In this document: one piece after another, positions 8,165 to 16,365 of the stretch
How positions within the stretch are numbered: position 1 is the first letter of the stretch
Layout: each line of letters starts with the position of its first letter
Origin: Planctomyces sp. SH-PL14
GTDB taxonomy: Bacteria; Planctomycetota; Planctomycetia; Planctomycetales; Planctomycetaceae
Direction of reading: 5' to 3'
DNA: 64,000 bases
Assembly (NCBI RefSeq): GCF_001610835.1
Contig: NZ_CP011270.1
Coordinates: 7,210,001 to 7,274,000, forward strand
The notes under the pieces: model-generated
Databases searched by the model: none
Told to the model about the DNA's origin: nothing
Seen by the model: only the letters and a program-made list of their open reading frames with translations
Translations under genes and position numbers: made by a program

Positions 8165-9463
8165 GTTGGCGGTGGATGCGGGCGGGGTGTTGCCGGAGGC
8201 CGTCTCCTCAACGCGGTAGAGCGCCTGATCGGTGCGGAAGTAGAGCTCCTGTCCCGCGACCGCCGGCGAGGCCATCAGCCGGCCCGGAAACTCGTAGCTC
8301 TCGACGATCCGCGGTTTGGGCTCGGGGTTCACGACCCGCACCCGACCCTCCTCCGAGCAGAAGAGGAGGTGTTCCCCGACGTCGATCGGTGACGCTGCGA
8401 AGTTGCCATTGAGCCGGAAGGTCGCGCGGCGCTTCCCGGTCTTGGGATCGAGTACGGTTCCCAGCCCCTTGTCCGAGACCATCAGCAACTGGTCCTCCCG
8501 CAGGATCGGAGAGGGTGTGTCGGGGACCGCGGTGTCGTACTTCCAGAGGATGTGCGTCTCGGTCACGTCCCCCTTACCGTCCGGACGGACCGCCCACAGC
8601 TGAGGGTTGAAGTACCCCGTGCAGAAGTAGACGGCTTCTCCGTCGAACACGGGACAGGGGACGGTGGAGAAGCCGGTGTAGCGGACGTGCCACAGCTCCG
8701 CGCCGGTGGCCGGGTCATAGGCGTGAAGCTGATCCGCGCCGGGGGAGATGAGCTGGTGCTGCCCTTGGTATTCGATGAGGAGCGGAGTGGCGAACGCGCG
8801 GTGAGTGATCAGGTTGTCGCGGAGGGGGGCGGACCGCAGGCGCCGCCAGACTTCGCGCCCGCTGCGGATGTCGAGAGCCGCCACGTACTGCGCGTCCGCG
8901 CCGTCGCAGGTGACGATCAGGAGGCCCGCCGGGCGGAACAGGACCGGCGAGCTGCCGGGCCCCCCCTGGTGTTCGATGGCCAGGTTCTCGTTTCGCCAGA
9001 GGACCTCACCGGTCGCCGTATCGATCGCGGCGGCTCCGTAGGTCCCGAAGTGGGCGTAGAGCTTTCCGTCGTGGAGGACCGGGGTCGTCGAGGCGTAGGA
9101 GTTCTTGGCGTGGATCTCCTCGACGTGGGACGGCGTCAGCATTGTGACGGTGCGGAGGATCTTTCCCGTCTCGCGGTCGAGCCCGATGGCTCCCAGCGTC
9201 TTGCCGTCGGTGGACGCCGTTGTGAGCCAGATCTGGTTCCCTTCGATGACCGGTGAGGAGTGGCCGAGTCCTTCGATCTCCGTTTTCCAGCGAATGTGGA
9301 GATCCGGTTTCCACTTCAGCGGAACCGTGACGTCTCCCGCTTTTCCTTGTCCGGTCGGGCCCCGGAACTGCGGCCACTGGGCAGTGGCTGGAAGCCCGAC
9401 GAGGCAGGCGGCCAGGGCGATGCCCGTGATGCGCCTGCCTCCTGTGTGTCGTGCTCCCGTCAT
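8144..9463 (-). CDS. PQQ-like beta-propeller repeat protein, exported
   Basis: Beta-propeller of the PQQ-like WD40-type repeat family common in planctomycetes, where enzymatic function is usually unproven. From the ATG at 9463 it has 439 aa; an SD-like GGAG lies 6 nt upstream, so the open frame to 9598 is treated as leader. A signal peptide (ITGIALAACLVGLPATA) precedes WPQFRGPTGQG, a typical start of this family. Propeller blades are marked by repeats such as GKLYAHFGTYGAAAIDTATG and QLHAYDPATGAELW. The C-terminus overlaps the bidirectional terminator. No PQQ-dehydrogenase catalytic domain is evident, so a scaffold or binding role is as likely as catalysis. Confidence 0.85.
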   Translation of the reverse strand: MTGARHTGGRRITGIALAACLVGLPATAQWPQFRGPTGQGKAGDVTVPLKWKPDLHIRWKTEIEGLGHSSPVIEGNQIWLTTASTDGKTLGAIGLDRETGKILRTVTMLTPSHVEEIHAKNSYASTTPVLHDGKLYAHFGTYGAAAIDTATGEVLWRNENLAIEHQGGPGSSPVLFRPAGLLIVTCDGADAQYVAALDIRSGREVWRRLRSAPLRDNLITHRAFATPLLIEYQGQHQLISPGADQLHAYDPATGAELWHVRYTGFSTVPCPVFDGEAVYFCTGYFNPQLWAVRPDGKGDVTETHILWKYDTAVPDTPSPILREDQLLMVSDKGLGTVLDPKTGKRRATFRLNGNFAASPIDVGEHLLFCSEEGRVRVVNPEPKPRIVESYEFPGRLMASPAVAGQELYFRTDQALYRVEETASGNTPPASTANKKREGD

Positions 9464-9556
9464 CCGGAACTCCGATTCCGGGCCCGTCATGGGCCTTGGT
9501 CGGAACCCTAACGAGCCAGGGAGAGGAGGACCAGAGGACTTGTTGTTTGGTTGAAT

Positions 9557-9571
9557 GCTCAAACCCAACGT
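9557..9571. repeat. Inverted copy of family A right-end motif
   Basis: The 15-bp GCTCAAACCCAACGT is the exact reverse complement of 9868-9882 in the adjoining family A element. Other copies lack this left partner, so it is probably the remnant of a second, oppositely oriented element rather than part of the basic unit. Confidence 0.6.
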
Positions 9572-9584
9572 CACTGGCCTCACC

Positions 9585-9917
9585 GGGTCCAGGGGCACCC
9601 CGGTGGGGAGTGCAGAGGGGCCTGTGTTGTTTTTCTGGCCCTTTGCCCGCCGGAGGCCTGGCCGTCGAGAGATGTCTGAAGGAACGCGCGTCCAAACGCG
9701 GACAACGTGCCGGATGCCCCATCACCTCACCCGCCGGGATTCCAGAGCGAGCCGTGAATCCTCAACGCTGGTCCCACAAAGGGGACGTCCGTTGTGTCCC
9801 ACGGTTCCTCACAGGAGTGCCTCCGGCGGCAAGGGGGCGTGGCCCCCTTGACCCCAGCTGCCGTCGCACGTTGGGTTTGAGCTATGGGAGCCGTGCCGGC
9901 GAGAACTGCGTTCGAGA
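9585..9917 (+). repeat. Family A dispersed element, copy 1
   Basis: About 330 bp. The left end is GGGTCCAGGGG, the right end TTGGGTTTGAGCTATGG plus a trailing GCCGGC segment. Both termini carry inverted versions of a hairpin followed by GCCGGAGGC. The right end stops 4 bp from the histidine kinase stop codon. It fills most of the 458-bp spacer between the kinase and the PQQ-like gene; the rest of that spacer shows no gene. Confidence 0.85.
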
Positions 9918-9921
9918 CGTC

Positions 9922-11355
9922 TCAGGCCCGAATCAGCGACGGACTCGTGAGCGGAAGACGCACGGTGAACCGGCTGCCGCGACCCAGCTCACTCTCCACC
10001 GAGACCTCGCCGTGAAACACTTCGGTCAGGTGCTTCACAATCGCGAGCCCCAACCCGGTCCCCCCCGCCCCGCGCGTCCGCGCCTTGTCGACCCGGTAGA
10101 ACCGCTCGAAAATCCGGGCCAGATGCTCGCGGGAAATCCCGACCCCCGTGTCCTGAACGAAGATCTCCGCCACGTCCCCCGTCGGCCGCGCCACAATCTC
10201 GACGCTCCCCCCACGATGCGTGCTGTGGATCGCATTACGGACGAGATTGTTGAGGATCGTGCGAAGGCCATCGGCGTCCGCCAGCACCTGCAGGTCCCCC
10301 TCGACTTCCCGGGCCGAGAGCGTCACCCCGGCCTGGTCCGCGATCGGCCCATGAACCGTCAGGCACTCGCGGACAAGCCCCGCCACGGCGACCGGGACGA
10401 TCTCGAACGCCTCAGGCTCGGACTCGATCCTGGCCAGCCGCAGCATGTCGAGGATGAGGGTCTGGAGGCGTTCGGTCTGCTGGAGAATCTGCTGGAGGAA
10501 GGTGCGGTTGTTGGCCGCGTCCTCTATCGCTCCGTCGAGCAATGTCTCGGTGTAGGCCTGGATCGAGGTGAGCGGCGTCTTGAGCTCGTGGGAGACGTTG
10601 GAGACGAACTCGCGGCGCATCGTCTCGAGCCTCCTCAGCTCCGTGACGTCGTGCGCAACCGCCAGGACTCCTTCGCCCAGCTCGTCCGGAAGCGGCACGG
10701 CGGAAATGGCGACGATCCGGCGGCGGCGCGGGATCTCGATCTCGCGGCGGATCGGGATCTTCTGCTGCCGGACAGTGTCGACGATCTCCTGCAGCGCGGA
10801 GTTGCGGATCGACTCCCAGGCGTAACGGCCCACTGCCTCGCGGCTGGCGACGTCGAACGCCACGCGCCCGGCGACGTTCACGTACCGCAGAAGCTCGCGG
10901 GAGTCGACCACGACGACTCCTTCCTGCATTGTCCCCAGGATCCCCTCGAGGAGCGTGAAGTCCTGCTCGAGCTCCTTCTGGCGGCGCTCCAGATCGTCGA
11001 CCCGTTCGCAGGCCGCCAGCCCAAGCGACTCTACCGCCCGCACCGCCCGGTGGAGCTCGTCGTCCCCCGTCGGGCGCGTGAGTCGGGCCAGCGGGCGGCT
11101 GATCCCCTGGGCACGGGTCTTGGTGTCCGCCTCCGCCGCGAACTCCCGGAATTCATCGACCAGCAGAGAGATCGGTCGGACCCAGAGGGCTGTGGCGGCA
11201 AGGGCGGCGGCGGCGGCGATCGAAGCCAGCGCGATCACGGTCCACAAGCCGGCGTCCGTCAACAGGAAGGCCGCGACGAGCGTCAGCCCAGCCGGAATCG
11301 AAGTCGCGACGAACGCGGTGCGGAAGAGTCGACTTCGAAAGAGAGGAGCGGCCAT
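9922..11355 (-). CDS. PhoR-type sensor histidine kinase
   Basis: Membrane histidine kinase of 477 aa: two transmembrane segments (about 13-32 and 36-59) with almost no periplasmic loop, a HAMP-like linker, a PAS domain (about 133-235), the phospho-acceptor His256 in VSNVSHELKTPL, and an HATPase domain with N box (LNNLVRNAIHS), G1 (VQDTGVGIS) and G2 (GTGLGLAIVK). The layout matches PhoR, so a phosphate-related signal is possible, but with no extracellular sensor the stimulus is unknown. No response regulator gene lies next to it, so it is an orphan kinase here. No strong ribosome site precedes the ATG. Confidence 0.9.
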   Translation of the reverse strand: MAAPLFRSRLFRTAFVATSIPAGLTLVAAFLLTDAGLWTVIALASIAAAAALAATALWVRPISLLVDEFREFAAEADTKTRAQGISRPLARLTRPTGDDELHRAVRAVESLGLAACERVDDLERRQKELEQDFTLLEGILGTMQEGVVVVDSRELLRYVNVAGRVAFDVASREAVGRYAWESIRNSALQEIVDTVRQQKIPIRREIEIPRRRRIVAISAVPLPDELGEGVLAVAHDVTELRRLETMRREFVSNVSHELKTPLTSIQAYTETLLDGAIEDAANNRTFLQQILQQTERLQTLILDMLRLARIESEPEAFEIVPVAVAGLVRECLTVHGPIADQAGVTLSAREVEGDLQVLADADGLRTILNNLVRNAIHSTHRGGSVEIVARPTGDVAEIFVQDTGVGISREHLARIFERFYRVDKARTRGAGGTGLGLAIVKHLTEVFHGEVSVESELGRGSRFTVRLPLTSPSLIRA

Positions 11356-11475
11356 TTATGAGACGGGCGTCATGCGGCGTTTGTTGGCAGTATTGTCAGG
11401 GCGTGTTGGCTTTCGATGAAGACGCGTCGACGCGAGCGGGAAGCGGGGCGCCAGGGACATCGGAAGCGGAGCGCC

Positions 11476-11505
11476 AAAGAAAAAGGGGTTGGCAGAGCCA
11501 ACCCC
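11476..11505 (-). terminator. Intrinsic terminator for the small acidic protein gene
   Basis: The minus strand reads GGGGTTGGC-TCT-GCCAACCCC followed by a T-rich run. It lies about 30 nt past the stop at 11535. Confidence 0.85.
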
Positions 11506-11534
11506 ATCCTGCAACCGATGTGAGAGGACGATCG

Positions 11535-11828
11535 TTAGAAATCGTCTTCTTCCGGAGCCTCTTCACCGAGGCCGGCGAGAACCGACGAATCGACGGGACC
11601 GTGGTCATAACAGTCTTCGTCATGCCACAGCGGCAGACCGGCGGCGTAGCGGGCGGCGAGCATGCGGACCTTGTCTTCCGAACCCGGCTTGGCCGGCGTC
11701 GGAATGAGCGGGTCGACTCCCATCGAGGAGAAGTCCTCGATTTCGTACTCCCCTTCCGCTTCATCCATGCTCAATTCGGTTCCGATGGCCAGATCGAGTT
11801 CCGGATCGACCTCGAAATCAAACTCCAT
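11535..11828 (-). CDS. Small acidic protein, unknown function
   Basis: A 97-aa, strongly acidic protein I do not recognise. AAGGAG lies 6 nt before the ATG at 11828, so this start is preferred over the ATG ten codons upstream. It starts EFDFEVDPELD and ends in GEEAPEEDDF; no signal peptide or membrane segment is visible. A WHDEDCYDHGP stretch holds His/Asp/Cys residues that could bind metal. It stands alone, with its own terminator at 11476-11505. Confidence 0.7.
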   Translation of the reverse strand: MEFDFEVDPELDLAIGTELSMDEAEGEYEIEDFSSMGVDPLIPTPAKPGSEDKVRMLAARYAAGLPLWHDEDCYDHGPVDSSVLAGLGEEAPEEDDF

Positions 11829-12230
11829 AAAGCACTCCTTATCAATGAAAGACAGCAAACGAAGGTGTTAGCACCCAGGATGGAGCCACGTCTTCGAAAC
11901 AGCGTGCTGTCCTTGCAGAATTGCCCCACGAACCGACAGCGAGGTCGGCGCGAATCTTTCGCTGAAACGTGGGCAACTGAAGTCGAAAACAGGGAGGGTC
12001 TGGCTCAGGCAGGTCGTCAACCGGGCGAGGCCGATTTTTCGTCGATTCTGCGGAATTGTCAACAAAATTCTTACCAGTTTATGAGGGACCGGAGAGTTCC
12101 GCTTCTCCCTCGCCACGACAGATTTCCGCTCTTTCGCGAACCGCATCAACGACACAGCCCGGCATCTCTGGGAGTGCCGGGCTGAATCGGTCAGTTGGTC
12201 GCGGAGCGTGAGCGAAAGTGGGGGGCTTTT
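11829..12230. other. Intergenic spacer with a GC-rich hairpin
   Basis: This 402-bp spacer contains an imperfect-context hairpin, AGCCCGGCA (12156-12164) with TGCCGGGCT (12175-12183), which may end transcription of the minus-strand gene at 12231, although no T-run follows. The part nearest 11829 is less GC-rich and probably carries the promoter of the small acidic protein gene. No coding frame is supported. Confidence 0.5.
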
Positions 12231-12713
12231 TCAGGCCTCCAGGTCCGCCGCGGTCTCGCGGTCCTTGTCCTTCGGCTTCTTCTTCCGGGGGGCTTCCTTC
12301 TTCGGGTCGGCCTTCTTGGGCTCCGCCTTCATCTCCTCGGTCTTCTTCTCCTGGAGAGCGCGCTTTTCGGCTTCCTTCTTCTGCGCGGCCGCGGCCTTGT
12401 CGGCCCGCTCCTCCGCGTCGACCGTCATCCGCTCGATGTCGGCGTCGAGCCTCTTGAGCGAGACCTCAACCGGCTCCTGCTGAAACGACGAGCCCGCCGT
12501 CCAGGCCTTGCCGACGCGAACCCCCTCGACATGGAAGCTCTGATCGAGGCTGCGGAACGACCGCGCGAGATCGGTCATCTCGTCACCGACGGACTGGGCG
12601 ATGGCGGAGAGCCCGACAGTGGCTCCCACGACTCCCAGGGTGCCGATCAGCACCATTTCCGCAGAGAGAATGACCCCGTGTTCATCCTGCCAGAGGGCAC
12701 GAAGCAGACGCAT
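12231..12713 (-). CDS. Flp-pilin-like single-TM protein with Lys-rich coiled coil
   Basis: A 160-aa protein. The N-terminus (LLRALWQDEHGVILSAEMVL) resembles the class III (Flp) pilin start, with a Gly before a hydrophobic helix (about 15-37) and an acidic Glu inside it. The remainder is unlike a pilin: about 120 residues rich in Lys, Glu and Ala, predicted as coiled coil, ending in a KKKPKDKDRE-type tail. AAGGGAAAG lies upstream of the ATG. Such Flp-like hypothetical proteins recur in planctomycetes; assembly into a pilus is not shown, and no tad genes are present in the window. Confidence 0.7.
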   Translation of the reverse strand: MRLLRALWQDEHGVILSAEMVLIGTLGVVGATVGLSAIAQSVGDEMTDLARSFRSLDQSFHVEGVRVGKAWTAGSSFQQEPVEVSLKRLDADIERMTVDAEERADKAAAAQKKEAEKRALQEKKTEEMKAEPKKADPKKEAPRKKKPKDKDRETAADLEA

Positions 12714-12868
12714 GACACTTTCCCTTCGAACTCTGCCAGCGGCTGCGAAACGCCGGCGGACCAGTGCGTGTGTGGCGGTCGAGTTCGATCAGTTCCGATT
12801 ATGCGGATTGGGAGGGTTGTGTCAACAGGGTTGTACAGGTTGTTTACGGGGATTGGCGCGCGGCGCGC

Positions 12869-12904
12869 AAAAAAAGCCGCAGGGCGAAACCTGCGGCTTT
12901 TTTT
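12869..12904. terminator. Bidirectional terminator beside tRNA-Ala
   Basis: The stem GCCGCAGG / CCTGCGGC with a GCGAAA loop has A-runs and T-runs on its two sides, so it can act on both strands. It lies just past the 3' end of the minus-strand tRNA. Confidence 0.85.
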
Positions 12905-12908
12905 CAGG

Positions 12909-12981
12909 TGGAGGCGAAGGGAGTCGAACCCTCGACCTCAGCATTGCGAACGCTGCGCTCTCCCAACTGAGCTACGCCCCC
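12909..12981 (-). tRNA. tRNA-Ala, anticodon CGC
   Basis: The 73-nt cloverleaf folds by eye: acceptor GGGGGCG/CGCCTCC, D-arm GCTC/GAGC with AGTTGGGA loop, anticodon arm CAGCG-TTCGCAA-TGCTG (anticodon CGC, reading GCG), 5-nt variable loop, T-arm GAGGG-TTCGACT-CCCTT, discriminator A. The 3' CCA is not fully encoded (CCT follows), so CCA must be added after transcription. Confidence 0.95.
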
Positions 12982-13170
12982 CTGCGGTCTGACGAAATGA
13001 TTTCGGTCAGCCCGTGAAGTGTGCGAGAGTCTATCGCTCTCGAAGAGGATGGAAAAGTGACCGAGTCGAATTCGTCGATTCGACGGGCGGCTCGCAACAG
13101 GACACCCGCCGCGGCGTCGAGTTCACCCACCGGACTGGCGGCGACGGGCCTGGAGCGAATCGGCGGCCAC

Positions 13171-14370
13171 TCAGGGGCCGACCATGCCGCCCGCCCCGGC
13201 ATTCCCCATCGGGCTCACCGCGGGCGCGGCGTCCGCGGGAGCGATGACCGCTTCTCCGGCGAACTTGATCGGCACCTGCCGTCCCTCGATCGTGGCGAGG
13301 AACGTCTCCTTGACCGGCCCCGGCTCATTGGGCGGATCGACCGTGATCTCGACGCGGTGGATCGTCCGGGCCTCAGGAGCCCGGCCGGCCTGGAACCAGC
13401 GGCGGTTCGATTCGCACTCGAACTGCTCGATCTTGAAGGGAGTCTTCCCCTTCACGATGACGGAGACGGTCTTCTTCACTCCTGGCTTGAGAGTACCGAA
13501 CTTGACCACCGGCGGGATCACCTGGAACTCGGGGGTGATGTTGGCGCGGACCAGATACGGGACGTTGGGGCTGTTGAGGTCGTTGGTGACGAGCTGCAGC
13601 TGTTCCCGCAGCGCGCCTTCCGGCGTGTTCGGAGCGACGCGGATCGTGAGCATGTAGTCGACGCGACCGGCGCCGCGATTGAGCTGGACGAGGGTCGGCT
13701 GCACGTTCGGGTTGCCCGACTTCACGTCCAGGATTTTCCACGACTCCGCCCCGGCGTAGGCGATGTTGATCTGCCGCTCTCCCCCGGCCCCGATGTCCAG
13801 GTTCCCGAAGTCCGCCGCCCCCGGCGTCATGACGAGGTCCGGACGGATGTAAACCGTGATCGGGATGTCGACGACCTTTGAGTAGGCGCCCGTGTCGGCG
13901 TAGAACGTGATGTCGACGGAGATCGTTGGCGTCTTGGCGCGGTCATGGCCGATTGTGTCGATCTGGACGACGAGAGCCGCGCTCTCATTGGTCTCCAGCA
14001 TCACCGCCGATGTCTGGACCGCCGGGTTCTTGGGATCCACGAGGGTCGGCTTGCCGCAACCGCAGCTGGAACGGGGGTTTCGGATCTCCACCCGTTCCTT
14101 GTAGATGTTGGTGATCGTGAACTGGCAGCGGACATCCGCCCCCTTGGCGACCGAGCCGAAGTCGTGCTTCAGTGCGGGGGAGAACATCTTCTGCGCCCAG
14201 TTCAGCTCGGGCTGCCCGACTAGCATTCCCTGGGGCGGAATTCCTTGAGGCGGAATTCCCTGGGGTGGGATCCCTTGGACCGGGATTCCCTGGGCGGGCA
14301 TGCTCCGCGGCATCCCCGCCACGAAAACCGCGGCGGTCAGAACGGCGGTGCGGCCAAGGGAAAACGGCAT
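13171..14370 (-). CDS. DUF1573 domain exported protein
   Basis: Exported protein of 399 aa with a DUF1573 domain (an Ig/MSP-like fold), an abundant planctomycete type. The ATG at 14370 follows GAGG with 5-nt spacing and gives a signal peptide (about 1-26); the longer open frame to 14544 has no such logic. A short low-complexity segment of four GIPPQG/GIPVQG units comes next, then the DUF1573 core with HDFGSVAKGADV and SSCGCGKP. Two further Ig-like stretches follow (about 200-370). The CGC motif is typical of the family. Function is unknown; a periplasmic or surface structural role is inferred. Confidence 0.85.
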   Translation of the reverse strand: MPFSLGRTAVLTAAVFVAGMPRSMPAQGIPVQGIPPQGIPPQGIPPQGMLVGQPELNWAQKMFSPALKHDFGSVAKGADVRCQFTITNIYKERVEIRNPRSSCGCGKPTLVDPKNPAVQTSAVMLETNESAALVVQIDTIGHDRAKTPTISVDITFYADTGAYSKVVDIPITVYIRPDLVMTPGAADFGNLDIGAGGERQINIAYAGAESWKILDVKSGNPNVQPTLVQLNRGAGRVDYMLTIRVAPNTPEGALREQLQLVTNDLNSPNVPYLVRANITPEFQVIPPVVKFGTLKPGVKKTVSVIVKGKTPFKIEQFECESNRRWFQAGRAPEARTIHRVEITVDPPNEPGPVKETFLATIEGRQVPIKFAGEAVIAPADAAPAVSPMGNAGAGGMVGP

Positions 14371-14544
14371 CGATGCCTCGACACAACAGGATCCTGATCT
14401 CTGGCGCCACGTCGAGTTGACTGGCGACTGTGGTGGAATTGTAAGGCGTTCCTCGGGAATGCGTCCAGATTTGTGAGCGCCGGCCGCGCATCGACAGCCG
14501 GGATGGGAAGCCTTGGCGAACCGAAATCGTGTGCGCCGGCCCAC

Positions 14545-15006
14545 CTACGAGTCGAATTCCTCGTCGTTCGTCCCAGGCTCGTCCGCGGCTGCGGCCAGAC
14601 CCGCGCCGGCCTGCCGGAGCACGCCTTTCAGGTCGTCGACGCAGGTCCGGATCGAGAGGACGGCCTGAACGAAGTTCGTGTGCGTGGACGCTTCCGGGGC
14701 CTGTCGGGCGAACTCCTCCATGGCGATCTCCAGCTTCCGGATCTTCTTTCCCAGCATCTTGAAATAGGCCGCAGGATCGCCGACCCGGGTTTCCAGGGCC
14801 CGGGCGGTGTCAAAGACGGAGCGGACGATTCCCATCAGTTCGGGAAACTCCTCGACTTCGGTCGAGTGTTTGATGAAGGTCCGGACCATCCAGGCGTGGG
14901 CCATGATGGCCTGGGCCCGTTCGACAAGCCGGCCGGGATCGGAGAGAGAGGGAGAATCGGGTGTCATCGTTGACGGTGTCGCAGGAGCATGGCCCGTCCT
15001 GTCCAA
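14545..15006 (-). CDS. Conserved-looking helical protein, unknown function
   Basis: A helical protein of 153 aa from a TTG at 15006 (AGGA with 5-nt spacing) or 140 aa from the ATG at 14967 (no ribosome site seen). No signal or membrane segment. The centre (AQAIMAHAWMVRTFIKHS, PELMGIVRSVFD) is well-behaved amphipathic helix, and the C-terminus is acidic. It is divergent from rpsT. I do not recognise the family. Confidence 0.65.
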   Translation of the reverse strand: MDRTGHAPATPSTMTPDSPSLSDPGRLVERAQAIMAHAWMVRTFIKHSTEVEEFPELMGIVRSVFDTARALETRVGDPAAYFKMLGKKIRKLEIAMEEFARQAPEASTHTNFVQAVLSIRTCVDDLKGVLRQAGAGLAAAADEPGTNDEEFDS

Positions 15007-15212
15007 ACGAATCCTAAGGAGCCGACGGGCGAACCCGCAGGAGGCTCAATCGCGTTCTGAACGGGCGATCATCGTCATTCTAGCGGAAAGTCGCCGCAGC
15101 GGGGCACTACGGGCTGGAACGACCGTTCTCCAGACGCTATTGTCTGTCCCTTTCCGAATTTCCACGTTCAGGTGACTGTTCAGTTTCGGGCAGTCGACAA
15201 CCTCGCAGAGCC

Positions 15213-15482
15213 ATGCCGAATACCACCAGTGCCGAGAAAGCTCTCCGTCAGAATCTGAAGCGCCGGGCGCATAACCGCTCGATCCGCTCCGCTCTGAAGA
15301 CCGCCGTCAAGAAGGTCCGGGTGGCTGTCGCCGAAGGCAAGGTGGAAGACGCTCAGGCCCTCTACAATCTGGCTGCCAAGAAGCTCGATCAGTCGGCCAG
15401 CAAGAATCTGATCCACAAGAACGCGGCCTCCCGCACGAAGTCGCGGCTGACCAAGCTCATCAAGTCGAAGCAGCCGAAGTAG
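15213..15482 (+). CDS. rpsT: 30S ribosomal protein S20
   Basis: Primary-binding protein of the 16S rRNA 5' and 3' minor domains. At 89 aa it has the normal S20 length and pattern: [19 protein letters not shown] at the N-terminus, a Lys/Arg-rich three-helix bundle and a C-terminal [14 protein letters not shown] segment. It is a single-gene unit with its own intrinsic terminator. Confidence 0.97.
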   Translation: MPNTTSAEKALRQNLKRRAHNRSIRSALKTAVKKVRVAVAEGKVEDAQALYNLAAKKLDQSASKNLIHKNAASRTKSRLTKLIKSKQPK

Positions 15483-15511
15483 TCTTCGCTCTCGACCGCT
15501 CATAGAGACGC

Positions 15512-15543
15512 AAACGGACTCGGTAACAACGAGTCCGTTTTTT
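15512..15543 (+). terminator. Intrinsic terminator after rpsT
   Basis: The stem AACGGACTCG / CGAGTCCGTT with GTAACAA loop is followed by a T-run. Confidence 0.9.
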
Positions 15544-15594
15544 GCTGCGCGGGCTGGAATGAAGGGGCTTCGCTCGCGGAGCGTGACGCCAGCT

Positions 15595-16248
15595 CTACTG
15601 AGTTATGACGCCGATCGGTTCACTCTGCGGGGCAACGCCGAGCCATAGCATCCTGTTCGCGATCAGGTCGTTCTCAGAACCGGTGGACCGTTCTGCCAGG
15701 CGGAAGTGTCCTTCGGTGCAGTCCTTCCAGGCGGCATGAAGCTCCGGCGGGACCGGCGACTGAGGCACAACCTCGTTGAGTGCCAGGAAGGCTAGGCCGC
15801 GGAGACTCAAGGCGCTCTCCGGCGGAAAAGATCGGTCCAGGCGGGCGGTCTTCAGCAAATACGGGATGGCGACTTCGCCGAATCGAGGGCAGCGCTGGAA
15901 GTATCTCGCAGACATCGCGGCGACATCCACGTTCGGACTGCAACAGTAAGGCCCGAGGTGGTTCGCGATCTCCTGGTAATGCCCCGCGTTGGCCAAGGAG
16001 GCGCGCTCCAGCATCCAAAGGATCGGGCTGAGCACATTGTTCAGACGCTGATCAATCCTGTCGCTTGGCTGAGAATGCGAATGGTCGATTCGCGCCAGAG
16101 CGAACGGGGCGATGGCCTCATAGAGGCCCGGCTCATGGGGCAACAGGAAGAGACTGAACCAGCTCTGCGCCAACTCATCCGCACGAGTCTCCTGCAGGTG
16201 CTCTAGAAAACGCTGGGCGCGCCGTGAGATCGGGTGATGCGACACCAT
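15595..16248 (-). CDS. Hypothetical protein, possibly helical repeat
   Basis: A soluble 217-aa protein with no signal peptide that I do not recognise. The sequence is mostly helix, with regular Leu/Ala spacing in the second half (VAIPYLLKTARL, LRGLAFLALNEV) reminiscent of HEAT-like repeats. Start ATG at 16248 with GGGG 4 nt upstream. It is isolated between rpsT and the Gfo/Idh gene, both on other transcription units or separated by spacers. Confidence 0.6.
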   Translation of the reverse strand: MVSHHPISRRAQRFLEHLQETRADELAQSWFSLFLLPHEPGLYEAIAPFALARIDHSHSQPSDRIDQRLNNVLSPILWMLERASLANAGHYQEIANHLGPYCCSPNVDVAAMSARYFQRCPRFGEVAIPYLLKTARLDRSFPPESALSLRGLAFLALNEVVPQSPVPPELHAAWKDCTEGHFRLAERSTGSENDLIANRMLWLGVAPQSEPIGVITQ

Positions 16249-16365
16249 CTGACCCCGCTGTCAAACAGGGCCGCACCCGAAGTGTTCGAGCACGGCGACG
16301 TTTGCCACTGACCGCCTTGATCATCGGCTGCGGGCACGAGTCGGTCTGGTGGCGCGAAATCCGAC

